DNA of 64,000 bases from Metridium senile (GCA_949775045.1 OX459097.1:14039710-14103709); one strand, 5' to 3'. Positions 1 to 10,860 are shown, counted from the stretch's first letter. The notes: generated by a model from the letters alone, not told the origin. Made by a program: numbers and translations.

Positions 1-100
1 TCATGCAGTCTTTCATGTAATGGTTATTCATGATTCAACCTACATGAAGTAGTTATGGGAATGTTATGGGAATCATTCTGACTAATACTGCTTTTTTCAG

Positions 101-701
101 GATATGGAGATAAAAGAACTTAAGAAGTTTTCTGAAAGTTTAAATGGAATATTTAAATCAAAGTTAAAGGTATGTTAAATATTTGCGTCAGATCTTTATA
201 TGTCTTCTTTGAATTCTATTGCCAAAACACACCTTTTAATTATTATATAAAAATAATTTTGCCTTGTTTTTCATTTGACATTCAATTGCTCCTTCTCCTT
301 ATTCTGCTTTGTTATGTTTGTTAATTGTTAATTGTCCATGCATTTTGGCTCTTTTTCCATTCAGCCTTGATCATTTATTTTATACAGTACTTGTTATTAT
401 TTTATTTTTATATTCATTTATTCATATTTATATATTTTATTGTTTTTCTTTCTATTAATTCCAGCTGATTTCCATAAATGCTTTCTTATTGTAGGCCGTG
501 GAAGAAAAATATGATGCTCAAAAGAAAATCAACCAGTCAATAGAGTCCCATATCCTAAATCTACAGTTAGCATTGGCCGACTCCAAACATCAATTCTTAC
601 AGAAAACCAAGACAGTCTCTAGAAGTTCTAGTCCAATTTTGCAAGCAGCAAGTTCTGCATTTCAAGAATCACAGGCGGGAAGCTCCTCAACTAGTGCATA
701 A
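101..701 (+). CDS. 3' end of an unrecognised coiled-coil protein gene (last two exons)
   Basis: Two exons are supported: 101-169 (acceptor ttttttcag, donor gtatgt, exactly 23 codons) and 495-701 (acceptor ttgtag, ending in TAA). Both are phase 0, so they join without a shift. The joined tail reads about 91 residues: a Lys/Glu/Leu-rich helical stretch with heptad-like spacing (ELKKFSESLNGIF, then EEKYDAQKKINQSIESHILN), followed by a low-complexity Ser-rich C-terminus ending SSSTSA. That pattern suggests a coiled coil with a disordered tail. I do not recognise the family. The rest of the gene lies upstream of the window. It is tail-to-tail with the HDDC2-like gene, about 3.1 kb away. Confidence 0.6.
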
Positions 702-1246
702 TAGTTGTAAGAATCATTAAAAATAATGAGAAGAAACAATTTTGACTAGTAGCCAAAGTCACTTATCAACTCCAACAAAAGAGTTACAAGTCATGGACAT
801 AAATTGTTCATTGTCCTCTTTTGTCATACTCTGACAAAGGATTAATGACTCAAATGTCCACAAGTTTAAACTCTTTTTTAATCATGCATAAGTTACCCCC
901 ATTGATAAATTAAAAGTAACACTAAAATTCAGTATTTAAAAATAAAAATTCAAGAAGCAAACATTTATTACATAGGTTCTTACAAATTATAAGGAAGGAA
1001 AATCACTTGAAATTTTCACTTTTTCTTGTGTATTGTCATGGCAACAACCTGTGTATTAAATGCAGCATTCTTGCTGGTGAGAAAGATAGATAGTAATATA
1101 ATTAAAATGTTTTAGATGTGGGTATATTTGACACATTAGTATACATCTAATTTATTTGACCCATGACTGCATTTGTTGAAATAATTTTAAAATGCTCTCA
1201 TGTTTTTTCCTTTTAATATATGAACATGTTCTTATCTATAGTTGGT
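702..1246. other. 3' UTR and flank of the upstream gene, no further feature
   Basis: AT-rich sequence after the stop codon. AATAAA-like and ATTAAA-like hexamers occur (for example near 717-725) but none is decisive. No open frame with coding character is visible on either strand. Confidence 0.4.
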
Positions 1247-1369
1247 GATATGTTACCATGGTTACCAGAGGCTTGACTAGCTTTCTCCCTGCCACGTATT
1301 TTGAGCCGCTCAAAATACATAGCAGGGAATAAGTTAGTCAAGCCTCTGGTGACCAGGGGAGTGATATGT
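1247..1369. repeat. Fold-back (hairpin) element
   Basis: The two halves are imperfect reverse complements. Left arm motifs accagaggcttgacta and attttgagc return inverted as tagtcaagcctctggt and gctcaaaat, with almost no loop. This is the form of a short fold-back MITE. No open frame is preserved. Confidence 0.7.
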
Positions 1370-1464
1370 ATTGTCTCTAGGAAATATGGCAAAAAATGTT
1401 GGATATTTAGCTGTTCTACCATCAACATTATAGACCAAATCAAAATATGGCAGCCTGCTATTGT

Positions 1465-1585
1465 TCTTGACTGACTAGCCTCGTGTTCATGATGGAATAC
1501 AATGGAGTTTTTACACGAATGAGAGCCTAGTGAGTCAATAACAATAGTTATTCAAATTGGTCGCCATATTTCGATTCGGTGTATT
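1465..1585. repeat. MITE copy of the family seen at 35110-35275
   Basis: Contains ttcttgactgactagcctcg and, inverted, agcctagtgagtca, and ends in the phrase gccatatttcgattcggt. The same phrases in the same order occur at 35110-35275, where both termini are clearer. Confidence 0.55.
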
Positions 1586-2267
1586 TGCCTATGATCTCCA
1601 TATTTACAAAAACTGTGTGAAATCATGAACTGCAGCAATCATATCATTGTCATACAATCAGGGGAGGATCCAGATCAAAGTGACCAGTTTTTAAATTCAA
1701 CATGAAAGTGACACCTAGCTGTTCCACCTAGCCTGTCAATCTGTGTCTAAAACTCCATTGTATCAATAATTTCATAGGCATACAACTTTATATTATTCTA
1801 TTTTGACAAGTGTGGCTTGGATTTCTGTTACAAGTTTACACCTCTAGAAGCCATTTACTATTATAATAACTAGAAATAATTATTTTATTTTATTGGGATT
1901 TACAGTGAAGATACTCGAAGCGTGAACACTTGACTTTTTTCATGTTATTATTTGCTGAACCTTCTACTGCTTCTAAAACCTCTAAAAATGAAGCAGTGAG
2001 TTCAAATACACTAAGTGTTCATAATAAATCTTATTTCTAATCTATTCGCTGATGGGATGTAGGTTAAAAAAGTAACCAAAAAACTCAAAGTGTTCACAAT
2101 TTGAGTGTCATCACTGTAAAAGACATATTCATTAACATGTGTCATGTACACAGCTAGACCAGGGTACTTTGGAAAATGTATCCATGTAATAAATAAATAA
2201 ATATTATAAGCTTAAAACAGTCTCTTCAATTCTTATAATAATAATATAATAATATTTTCCACAGCAG

Positions 2268-2527
2268 ATCCACATAGTGGTTATTCTTCTGCTGGCACTC
2301 CTACTAACTACCTCTACATTAAATATTTTTCATACATCACTCCTTACATGTTGATTTTTGCTGAGGGAGGAAAACCGGATAACCCGGAGAAAAACCCTTG
2401 TGGCATGGTAGAGAACAACACATCAAACAAACTCAATTCACATGATCCAGTGCCCCGAGCTGGTAATCGAACCCAGATCACAGCAGTGAAAGGCCGGTGC
2501 CCTCACCACTTGGCCAACCATGCCATT
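2268..2527 (-). mobile_element. tRNA-derived SINE
   Basis: Read on the minus strand the unit begins with a pol III promoter-like head. The A box is tggccaagtgg (about 2509-2519) and the B box is gggttcgattacc (about 2463-2475). A body follows that contains ctccgggttatccggttttc, a phrase shared with the copies at 8218-8346 and 38990-39400. A full tRNA cloverleaf does not fold, so this is a tRNA-like SINE head rather than a tRNA gene. Confidence 0.65.
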
Positions 2528-2783
2528 CTTTTAAAATGGTCCCATACATGAGGATATAGGCCTTAACATACAAGTTTCAACTTCTTTGCACAGCCTTAGT
2601 TTGTAAGTAATGTTGACAAAGATTAAAGACAAAACCTGTGGTATTTTAATGGAACATGATACACGCCTTGTATTATGACAGGATGTGCTGTCATACAAAA
2701 GAATAATATATCCTATAAAAAAAAACAAGAACAAGAAATTTACCCCTCTGTACCCAAGGATGTGATGGTTGCTGTGGTTATTG

Positions 2784-2945
2784 ACTTTCTGCGAACTCAG
2801 ACATTTCAACGGCTTATTGTGAAACACGTTTTTAGCTGCTGTCAATCAAAACAAATAAGTCGGAACCTTTTCATGAATCCTTCATTGACGGCAGCTAAAT
2901 GTGTGTATAACAACTAGCCGTTGGAATGTCTGAGTTTGCAGAAAG
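2784..2945. repeat. Fold-back MITE
   Basis: Left arm ctttctgcgaactcagacat and right arm atgtctgagtttgcagaaag are inverted copies about 160 bp apart. The inner arms (agctgctgtcaat, attgacggcagct) also pair. It lies in the spacer between the two convergent genes. Confidence 0.7.
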
Positions 2946-3159
2946 TGGAAAACTGCAGTAATATAAGGCTGCGACACTTCTGTAGTTATGGTTGTGTAGT
3001 TGCTTTGGTGAAGTGCATGTCATAAATCTGTGAAAGAATTACTGCTAAAACTTATAGCTGTCCATTATTTTAATAATTAAAATTAAAATTTAAAAGTTTT
3101 TGTCAAACTTTGATAATAGTCACACTATTCTGCTACGGTACACTATTCTGCTACAAACA

Positions 3160-3482
3160 ATACACAGGGTTCATATGGGCTTTGGAAAGTTTTGTAAATT
3201 GGTAATGCATTTTTCCAGGACCTGGAAAGTTTTGGAAAATCCCTTTTTCACCTGCTGGGCTATGGAAAAGTTATGCATTTTTTGTCGGTTGCCCAGCTCC
3301 TACCTTGCAAAGAACTGTTTTCGTTGTAATTAAAAAACGGCTGATGATTTTTTTGCCTGCCGCAATCAATGCCTGTTGGCACTTTTCGCTTGTGTGGTTT
3401 TGGAATTTTGAGTAATAGGCTTTGAAAAAGTTTTGGAAAAGTTTTGGAAATTTTCTCTGAGGATTCTGTACGAACCCTGAAT
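3160..3482. repeat. Degenerate interspersed repeat with short inverted ends
   Basis: Begins near cagggttcatatggg and ends near acgaaccctg, with internal repetition of ggaaagttttgg. The short open frames in it look like by-products of the repeat rather than genes. Class not recognised. Confidence 0.4.
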
Positions 3483-3827
3483 ACATATTTAGTTTTGTTT
3501 CACAGATCTAGAGTGCAGTCTGTAACTCTGTAATATCCTGATGACCAGTTTGAATATCTTTTGTTATTATTGGACTAACATCACTCACATACAAAACATA
3601 TGATTTTCATACACGTATGAGAGACTAGTCGGTCCTCAACAAAATTGCTTGTTCAAAAAAGTTATTATATACACTCCTAGATGTAATCATCATTATCATC
3701 ATCATCAGTGTATAAAGAGAAATTAACTTAAAAAGAGGATAAATGTAATATCCAGTTTAGTATCATTGTCCAGTACTTAAGATATTCATTTGACCTTCCA
3801 CTTTTTCATTTGACCTTTCCCATTGTC

Positions 3828-4397
3828 CTACTTTTCAGTACTGTTTCTTTGTTTGTACAACTCCTCTACCCATCCTTGTACTAGTGGATGACAAAACTTG
3901 CCGTGTGTACTATCATAAAACTGTTGTAGTTCTTTAGTACGATTTTCTTCACTCTCATACTCAAATGCTTGTAAAATCATCTCAAATCGATCAACATCTT
4001 TAACAAATTTCGCCTCTGGAGTCGACTGATTTTCATACTCTTCCCATAATGCATAGAGCTCCTTGCCGGCTTCACCTCCAGCTAACTTTGACAACTCTTC
4101 CATTGCTTTCTTCTCCTTTTGATGTTTCTCCTCTTTAGGAATTCCACAATAAGGAGTCAGGTCCCCAACTATACATTCAGCAAGGTCATGGACTAACGCT
4201 ACTTTTATACAATGGTCTTTATTGAGCTTAGTGCCGGAGTCGCCATCTTGGTTTCCAACTAGAAAACATATTATTGACATGCGATACATGTGGTCTGAAA
4301 CGCTTTCCGGTGACTTCACTCTAGTTTCGACCCATCCTGTACGTTTTGTAGCTTTTAGTTTACCAACAAGTGTCAGAAATTTCAAAATATTGCTCAT
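3828..4397 (-). CDS. HDDC2: HD-domain phosphohydrolase, HDDC2/YfbR-like 5'-deoxynucleotidase
   Basis: A single uninterrupted 189-codon frame. It carries the HD metal-binding set in order: H36 (SDHMYRM), H70-D71 (VALVHDLAECIVGD), E74, and a distal Asp in FVKDVDRFEMILQAFEYE (D136 by analogy with the family). The block GKFCHPLV and the length also match HDDC2, which is about 200 residues in vertebrates. By family knowledge these proteins hydrolyse nucleoside 5'-monophosphates with a divalent metal; the substrate here is not proven. The gene has no introns although its neighbours are intron-rich, so either it is ancestrally single-exon or it is an old retrocopy; no poly-A tail or flanking repeats are seen. 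It starts 287 bp from the AIMP1 start and points the opposite way, so a shared bidirectional promoter is likely. Confidence 0.9.
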   Translation of the reverse strand: MSNILKFLTLVGKLKATKRTGWVETRVKSPESVSDHMYRMSIICFLVGNQDGDSGTKLNKDHCIKVALVHDLAECIVGDLTPYCGIPKEEKHQKEKKAMEELSKLAGGEAGKELYALWEEYENQSTPEAKFVKDVDRFEMILQAFEYESEENRTKELQQFYDSTHGKFCHPLVQGWVEELYKQRNSTEK

Positions 4398-4684
4398 TTT
4401 CTCAAAGGTAGTGCAAACGTTTTAGGACGAAAGAGCAATAGAAGGCAGGCGTTCCTTGTCAAGCGTAAAGAGACTAGTAACTACTGCTATAAAAAATCAA
4501 AAAAATATACATGTAACTCCTCTTTATCATTTCCAAAATACAATAAAATAATACAATTAAATTTCACTGGGGGATTTTTTAAGTGTGTATTTTGATTTTT
4601 ATGCATTTTGACACGTAAAAATTAAAACAAAATTTTTCTCAAAATGAGACCGCTGGTCTTGGTATCGCAGACTCAGTCATATTG
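4398..4684. promoter_or_regulatory. Divergent promoter region between HDDC2 and AIMP1 copy A
   Basis: 287 bp separate the two start codons. No clear TATA or CCAAT arrangement stands out. The segmental duplication begins inside this interval at about 4452 (gagactagtaactac), so copy B at 19108 inherited only the AIMP1-proximal part of the promoter. Confidence 0.5.
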
Positions 4685-4685
4685 A
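4644..4685 (+). promoter_or_regulatory. Upstream ORF overlapping the AIMP1 long start (copy A)
   Basis: ATG followed by 12 sense codons and TGA. The stop overlaps the next ATG as TGATG, in a different frame. Copy B keeps the same structure at 19259-19300 with one codon changed (TAT to CAT). Such an overlap could permit re-initiation, or it could bias initiation to the downstream ATG at 4772. Confidence 0.45.
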
Positions 4686-7600
4686 TGAACTCGAGTTTGG
4701 TGATTTCTCGTGTGTTTCGTAGTTTTTCTCGGGACTTTTTAGGATTTAGAGGCTTGAATACCAGACAAATCATGGTAGGAAGTAACCAGGTGCTTGAACG
4801 TGTTGAAAAAAGGGCAGTTGAGGCTGAAGAGATGATTGAATTACTGAAAAAACACATCGATTGTCTCCAGAAATCTGTCGGTAAGAATTGAGTTACAACT
4901 TGATATCGTGTACCTCTATAGTTTATTATAAAGTTTTTAATATTGGGAGCTATCGTTTTTTGAAAAATAATCTTCAATAGAAACATAATTCGTGGTAATT
5001 TTGTGCCATAGTCAAGAGGGGAAGGGGGAGGGGAAGTCTTGTGACGTGTTCTCATCCAGACTTTATATAGGTGGGACAGACCATTATTTACAGGGGGCTT
5101 GTCCATTTTGATTTTCACTTGCACAAAATGTTTTGAACCCTCCTCCTAAATTGCCCTTTTTCCTTCTTAGCCCGGCCCATCTTTTTTAGCCTGATTTCAG
5201 GCTACGTCTTTTGGGGAGCATTAATAATGATGCCCCCACTATTTGCAATAGTACCCCCGGCCCTCCCTGTAAAGTAAGCAAGTCCATTCTTGATAATCAT
5301 TTCATTGAATAATTATTTTTGTTTATTCAGATAAGCAGGAATCTCCTGGTTCTCAGGTAAAAACAAATATATGTTTTGCTTTCATTTTACCATTTCTCCT
5401 TTCATTCCCACTTCAAATTTTGTTTTTAATGTGTGATATATGGTGTGGTGTGTGCACAGGCTTGCCACACTATCAATCTGGGGTTTTGGGCTTCCTGTGG
5501 TATTTAACGGCTTGTTCGAAGTTCAATATGGCCTGAATGTTCAAATATCATCTTGTTTGAAATCTTTTCTTTAGTCGGTAATATATTTTTTTTGAACGTT
5601 TTAGAAAAGTTTAGAAACATTTCTGTGTGGTTTTCTTGGGTTTTGAGGATGGAGAATTTCCTAAAAATCTCCTTAAATGGCCCCCAAAACCCAAGAAAAA
5701 TACACATATTTGAACGTTCAGGCCATATTGAACTTCAAACGAGCTGTTAAATACCACAGGAAGCCCAAAACCACAGATTGATAGTGTGGGAAGCCTGTGG
5801 TGTGTGCTGTAGAGGGGAGAAGGGGTATGGGATAATTACTTGAAAATCTCTTGAAATTGTTTTTTATTTATTTATTAACTTTCTTTTAATTTCTTTTTAT
5901 TATTATGATTACTTCCTCAATTTATCAGTAATCTAGCAAACTTGCTAGAATCTGGATTGATGAGATGACACATATTTCTGTAATTATTTTGTTGATCAAT
6001 AATATATAAAGAAAATGACTCTATCTTGATCTTATCATATCAGGCTCAAGTACAGTCACTCAGAAGAGAAAATGAGCGGCTGAGAGAAGAGGCAGCCAAA
6101 CTAAAGAAAGAACTTGTTTATTGGGAAGTCGGGAATGGAGGTACATGGAAATACTATTTTTTTGTCTGTCTGTCCGTCTGTCTATCTGTCTTTTTTTGTT
6201 TGTCTGTCTGTCTGCTTGTTTGTTTGTCTGTCTGTTTTTGTATTTTGTTTGACTGTTTCTATATTCACAAACATGTTATGATTAACTTTGTTGATAGTAA
6301 AACAAGTATCATTACCACAGAGTGTGTCTTCTTTATCAACTCCTACTTCTGTGGCACCTCCAACAGCTGCAGTGCCAGCAGCCCAAGCAGCCAAGCCAGA
6401 AATCAAAGCCGAGGAAAAGCCAAAGCAAGAAAAGAAGAAAGCAGAGAAAAAGGCTAAGACTGAAAAAGCACCAAAAGAACAAGGTACTTTATTGTTATTA
6501 TTGTAATTACTACTGCCGTCATAACTGTTATTTTTGAACATCTCTGAACATTATCAAATGTTTTCCAAAAAAAAAGTCATCAGATCATCATTAAGATCAC
6601 TACTCTCATTACTATCATCATCATCCTGATCATCATCTTCATAAATATATTACAGTAAGGACACTTTAACCTTAAACACTTTGAGTTGTGGGTTTCTTTT
6701 TTGTGAGCAACATCCTTAAAAATTGAAAATTATCAATAGAAATAATAGTTATTGTATTTGAACTCACTGCCATTATTTTAGGTTCTAAAACAGTAGAATG
6801 TTCAGAAAATAATTACATAAAATAGTTCAAGTGTCAGTGTCCTCCCTGTAATTATTAATGTCGACAACATAGTTTTATATGTCTATTGTTTCCTTCAGCT
6901 TCTAAGGGCACAGAGGAGAAACTTGATGCTTCAAGGTTTAACTTCTGTGTTGGTAAAATCACCTCAGTCAAGAAACATCCTGATGCTGATTCTCTCTTTG
7001 TTGAAGAAAGTAAGATTTCTGCATCAAATACAAGTAGACCATACATACATATCTATATTAAGGTCCGAGCAAACGCACGCAACATTGTTGGCCAACATTG
7101 TTGCGATACGGTTTGTTGAACACAAGAACAAAAGAAATGTTGGATGAGTTTCATCAAACATCATCCAACAGGGTGTTTAAACGGGCCCAACATGTTGGGG
7201 CAACCATGTTGGTCCAACAATGTTGCGTGCGTTTGCACAGGCCTTTAGGTGTTCCCTTACAGGCTTTTCAACACCTAATTACAATCAATTATTGACTGTG
7301 TATATTAATAACAATACTAGTCTAAGAGATTTGCCAACCATCAGGATGGTCAGGTGGAACATGGTCACTAAATTCATAAGTAAACCAAAAAAAAAAAAAC
7401 AGTTTGCTCCCACTTAGTCTTTATAATAATCCTTTTAACAGTTCTTCTCGATCAACCTCAGCCTTGATAGCTGTGAGGTTTATAATAATATATACATTGT
7501 ATTCTTTACAATTTGAGTATTTGAGTACAGCTCTCGGTTATTTAAAGGAATGTGCACATTATCAAGCAATTGAAATACTTAACAATTCCATGGGCTGTAG

Positions 7601-9283
7601 TCAAATTCTTAAGAACATATTACACGCTAACGGGGCTGAAGTTGATTGACAAGAACTGTGAAATGGTCTATTGTAGTTGTCTTTTGCAGTTAAAATGTTT
7701 GCTGTTTAGTATGGGTATGGCCCATGCAAAAACTATACATGTACATATTATAACTTTATGTTTATATTATTTATTATTTTATACTTGTTTATTTTATTAG
7801 GTGTTGCCTAAATAATATATTTGTACTTGTATTATTATTTGTAGTTGATGTTGGTGAAGGAAATCCAAGGACAATCTGTACTGGTGTTGTGGGTCATATA
7901 CCCATAGAAAAGCTGCAAGTATGTAGCAACATTTTAGAAGATTTAATTATCAAATTTACTATAGTCAGCCACTGTATACACTTCACAACAGTATTACATA
8001 ACACGTTCAAAAATAATGTTTTGGAATCACAAGGCAAAAAATCAAATCAAATATTTTCAGAAGAAAATGTATAATTATCTTATTTACAACTGCTGTTCTC
8101 TTTCAGGATGCAATGGTTGTGGTGTTGGCTAACCTAAAACCAGTAAAGTAAGTATTACATTTTGCAATGATATTTTTTACAATTATGAGCATAATTATAA
8201 TATAAATATTTTATAACCACCCTCCCTGTCGGGGCTCTTCCGTGAGGTTCACTCACACTCACTACCACTACATTCCATATTTACAACACACAACTCTGCT
8301 CACATGTTGATTTTTAAGGAGGGAGGAAAACCGGATAACCTGGAGAAAAAAAACAAAAAATTACAATAAAAATAATATTTTTTCTGTACCGTGAATGACT
8401 AAGGACTGCTAACACTGTTTTTGTTGGATAGAATGCGTGGAGTTCTCTCTCAAGGGATGGTAATGTGTGCTAAAGATGGTGAAACTTGGTCAACAGTTTC
8501 CCCTCCTAATGGTGCAGTACCTGGTGACAGGATTGTGTTTGATGCTTATCCAGGAACACCTGATGGTCAGCTGAACCCAAAGAAAAAGGCAAGTATCATT
8601 AGTAGAAATACAGTAGTCCTTTTCACAGTTCCATTCAGTGACCACGAATGATAGTTCCCAGTCAAGGTTCCCGTTGCTGCACATGATAAATTATAGTTTT
8701 GCTAATATGCACAGCAACTGGAACGTCTTCAATTTGGAACTATTATGGTATTCATGGTCACTGAATGGAACTGTGAAAAGGTCTATGGACCATTTCATAG
8801 TTCCTTTCCATCATCCTCAGCATTGATAGTGTGTGAAATAAATTATTTAGAATTTTTCTTTGGCCCATGGATTTTAACTGTTTGATAATGTTTACATTCC
8901 TTAAATTACCACTGGCTGTAGTCAAATTCTAAAGAATATAAATATTGTGTGCTACCAAGGCTGCAGTTGATTGTCGAGCACTGAAAAGGACTGTTCTTAT
9001 TTTTAATGTCATTCAATTCAATAAATCAATGAAGGAAGATTTTAATACAAATATTTATTTGCCCTTTTTTTCTCATCCATTCATTCTTTTTTCCATTCAT
9101 TTGTTTGCTTTTTATTCATTTTCTCATTTTTTTATTCATTGGATTATCAAGATTTGGGAACAGTGTGCTCCAGACTTCACAACCAATGCTGATGGTATAC
9201 CAACATACAAAGGTGATCCTTTCAAAGTACCTGACAAAGGCATCTGCACAGCCAATGGAATCAAGAATGGTCTTGTTCGATAA
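4685..9283 (+). CDS. AIMP1: AIMP1 (p43 / EMAP II precursor), copy A
   Basis: Nine exons join in phase: 4685-4880 (conserved start 4772), 5331-5356, 6044-6140, 6298-6483, 6899-7009, 7845-7918, 8107-8147, 8432-8588, 9152-9283. From 4772 the product is 310 residues; human AIMP1 is 312. Order: N-terminal leucine-rich coiled coil (1-77), Lys/Glu/Ala-rich linker (78-139), OB-fold tRNA-binding domain (about 150-250) with KKHPDADSLFVEE (H166-D170) and KMRGVLSQGMVM, then the EMAP II C-terminal domain (PPNGAVPGDRIVFDAYPG, NPKKKIWEQ) to the stop. By family knowledge it is a scaffold subunit of the multisynthetase complex that binds tRNA, mainly cytosolic. Exon 2 is only 26 nt. Intron 8 uses a GC donor (gcaagt). 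The ATG at 4685 adds 29 Arg-rich residues that resemble a mitochondrial presequence. Confidence 0.93.
5458..5803. repeat. Fold-back element in AIMP1 copy A intron 2
   Basis: Left arm gcttgccacactatcaatct and right arm agattgatagtgtgggaagc are inverted, with further pairing of aagttcaatatggcc and ggccatattgaactt. A shorter relative lies at the matching place of copy B (from about 23996), so the ancestor was probably present before the duplication. Confidence 0.7.
6163..6240 (+). repeat. (TGTC)n microsatellite in AIMP1 copy A intron 3
   Basis: Imperfect TGTC/TGTT tetranucleotide run. The same intron of copy B has a longer version at 25183-25312, so it predates the duplication and then varied in length. 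Reading it as CLSV-type peptide has no meaning. Confidence 0.85.
7061..7244. mobile_element. MITE with TTA target duplication (PIF/Harbinger-like) in intron 5 of copy A
   Basis: Termini AGGTCCGAGCAAACGCACGC and GCGTGCGTTTGCACAGGCCT are inverted repeats flanked by TTA at 7058-7060 and 7245-7247. The interior is rich in CAACATTGTTGG. Copy B is uninterrupted at the corresponding place (about 26374), an empty site, so the insertion postdates the duplication. The TTA duplication and AGGCC-like ends are shared with 19537, 34945 and 56726. Confidence 0.8.
8218..8346 (-). mobile_element. Truncated SINE copy in intron 7 of copy A
   Basis: Shares ttcactcacactcactacca and the core ggaggaaaaccggataacc with the repeat at 38990-39400 and with 2268-2527. 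The tRNA-like head is missing. Intron 7 of copy B lacks it, so this is another difference between the copies. Confidence 0.65.
8614..8785. mobile_element. MITE with TA ends in intron 8 of copy A
   Basis: Left end tagtccttttcacagttcca and right end tggaactgtgaaaaggtcta are inverted copies with one mismatch. Intron 8 of copy B has only a short unrelated sequence here, so the element is specific to copy A. Confidence 0.75.
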
Positions 9284-9396
9284 TTTAATGACTCATTTGC
9301 ATACATTAATTAGCATAAAATTAAACTTGCAGTAATCCCAAATTATTTATCAATATTATTGTGTTTTTGATTATCTCGAAATAAGTAATAGGTAAT

Positions 9397-9600
9397 ATAA
9401 TGAAAGTTGTAACACCGTAAAAAATGTTGACTTAACTTCACTGACGTTTCGAGCTTTAGCCCTTCGACATTATCTCTCTTAGTCTAACTCTTTTACTCCG
9501 AAGAAGGGCTAAAGCTCGAAACGTCAGTAAAGTAAAGCCAACATTTTTTTACGGTGTTACAACTTTCATTATATTACCTATCGTTTATATCAAACACCGA
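9397..9600. repeat. Inverted repeat with hammerhead-like arms downstream of copy A
   Basis: Left part acgtttcgagctttagccct and right part agggctaaagctcgaaacgt face each other, bounded by gtaatataatgaaagttgta and its inverse. The same element sits downstream of copy B (33848-34044) and related ones at 35866-36031 and 59672-59860. It was present before the duplication. The arms hold a GAAAC-GTC arrangement described in the findings. Confidence 0.7.
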
Positions 9601-9768
9601 CGCAGCCTATACTAGTTTACTCGTTAGTTTCCATCCATCCCTAAATAAGTAAAGTGACAGCTTGCGCCAATTACCCTGTAGCCCGCTATAAATGCATGTA
9701 ATCAATCCAACGAAGCCGCTACAAAGTCGGCAAAGAAACATTTTTTGTAAACTGTGCAAGGTGTTTGG
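9601..9768. other. Distal end of the duplicated segment, copy A
   Basis: Sequence from about 9601 through ggtgtttggaaccata still matches 34045-34261 downstream of copy B (with a 30-40 bp insertion there). The match stops at about 9768, which defines the distal duplication breakpoint. No gene is visible. Confidence 0.6.
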
Positions 9769-10301
9769 AACCATAGATACACCTATTTCAAAAATCATTA
9801 ACGCAGCCGAAGCTACAGTCCAAAAGTCCATATCACAGCTACTGATAAATTTGCTCTACGAAGGTTGTTCACTATGGAATTGACTACAAATGATTTACCA
9901 GTGCCCGCCTGTCCTGCAGTATCATACAGTTGTGTCCTTTCGAGACGAACTGAAGTACTTGTTCTTGCTCCTCATTCAACCTATCATTCAATCATACAAA
10001 ATATTAACCTTGTTAGCGAATTGCATAAAAGAGGGTGGTAATGGGGTTAACTGACAAATGGCCAAAAACGCCACTGACAACTGACAAACGAGGCTATTTT
10101 GTACTGACAACTGACATTCAAAGTAGTAACTGACAACTGACTTATTTTGTTTCTCATTAAAAATGTACAGATCGATCCTGACAGATAGAATCGTAAAGAT
10201 TCGTCTGAAAACTGCTCAAAGGACCATAAAATGACATTTATTTGCTTTGGGGTTTCCTGTGTTGACTTTGAAAATCGGTCTGCTTAATGTCAGGACCTAT
10301 C
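9769..10301. other. Spacer, no gene
   Basis: Single-copy-looking AT-rich DNA. The only structure is an irregular repetition of actgacaa/aactgac between about 10048 and 10143. Confidence 0.4.
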
Positions 10302-10860
10302 TTATAATAATAATAATAATAATAATGTCTATAGCTTATATAGCGCTTATTCAAGTCTGTTCTAAGCGCTTCAAATAAAAATACAAAAATACAAAAATGG
10401 ATATGATAACAATGAAAAAGCTAATTTAAATAAATGAGTTTTGAGTTTAGACTTGAACGAAGATACACTTGAAATGACAGTACTGATTGAAGGAGGTAGA
10501 GAGTTCCAAAGTAGAGGAGCAGCGACTGAGAAAGAACGTAGACCATATGACTTGAGATTGTACGACTTTGAGGATAGCAACAAGTGAGAAGATGAGCGGA
10601 GATTTCTTGCAGGTTTGTGAATAGTGATGAGATCTTGAATGTAAACAGGCGAAAGACCGTGGAGTGCTTTAAATGTTAGAAGAATTATTTTAAACTTAAT
10701 ACGGTCAGCAACAGGAAGCCAGTGCAAGTCAATAAGGACAGGAGTAATGTGATCATGTTTTCGAGATAAAGTGACGAGACGAGCAGAAGCATTTTGAACT
10801 GCTTGAAGTTTGTCGATGATCTTGTTCTGGTAAATGAAAACTGGCCAGTTGTAACAAGTA
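10302..10860 (-). mobile_element. 3' end of a decayed non-LTR retrotransposon (CR1/L2-like)
   Basis: A 118-codon frame at 10371-10727 (minus) starts LHWLPVADRIKFKIILLT in style and contains LTFKALHGLSPVYIQDL and FSVAAPLLWNSLP, a conserved C-terminal block after the reverse transcriptase in CR1/L2/Jockey-group LINEs. Beyond its stop the element ends in a (TTA)n tail (10302-10326 on this strand). The upstream reverse transcriptase is absent, consistent with 5' truncation. Confidence 0.8.

Noticed and set aside
2445..2527. True tRNA gene
   Set aside because: Boxes A and B are present but acceptor and anticodon stems do not form, and the unit continues into a SINE body.
4639..5124. 161-codon minus-strand frame across AIMP1 exon 1
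   Set aside because: Antisense to a conserved coding exon and intron; a similar antisense frame in copy B follows from the duplication, not from selection on this strand.
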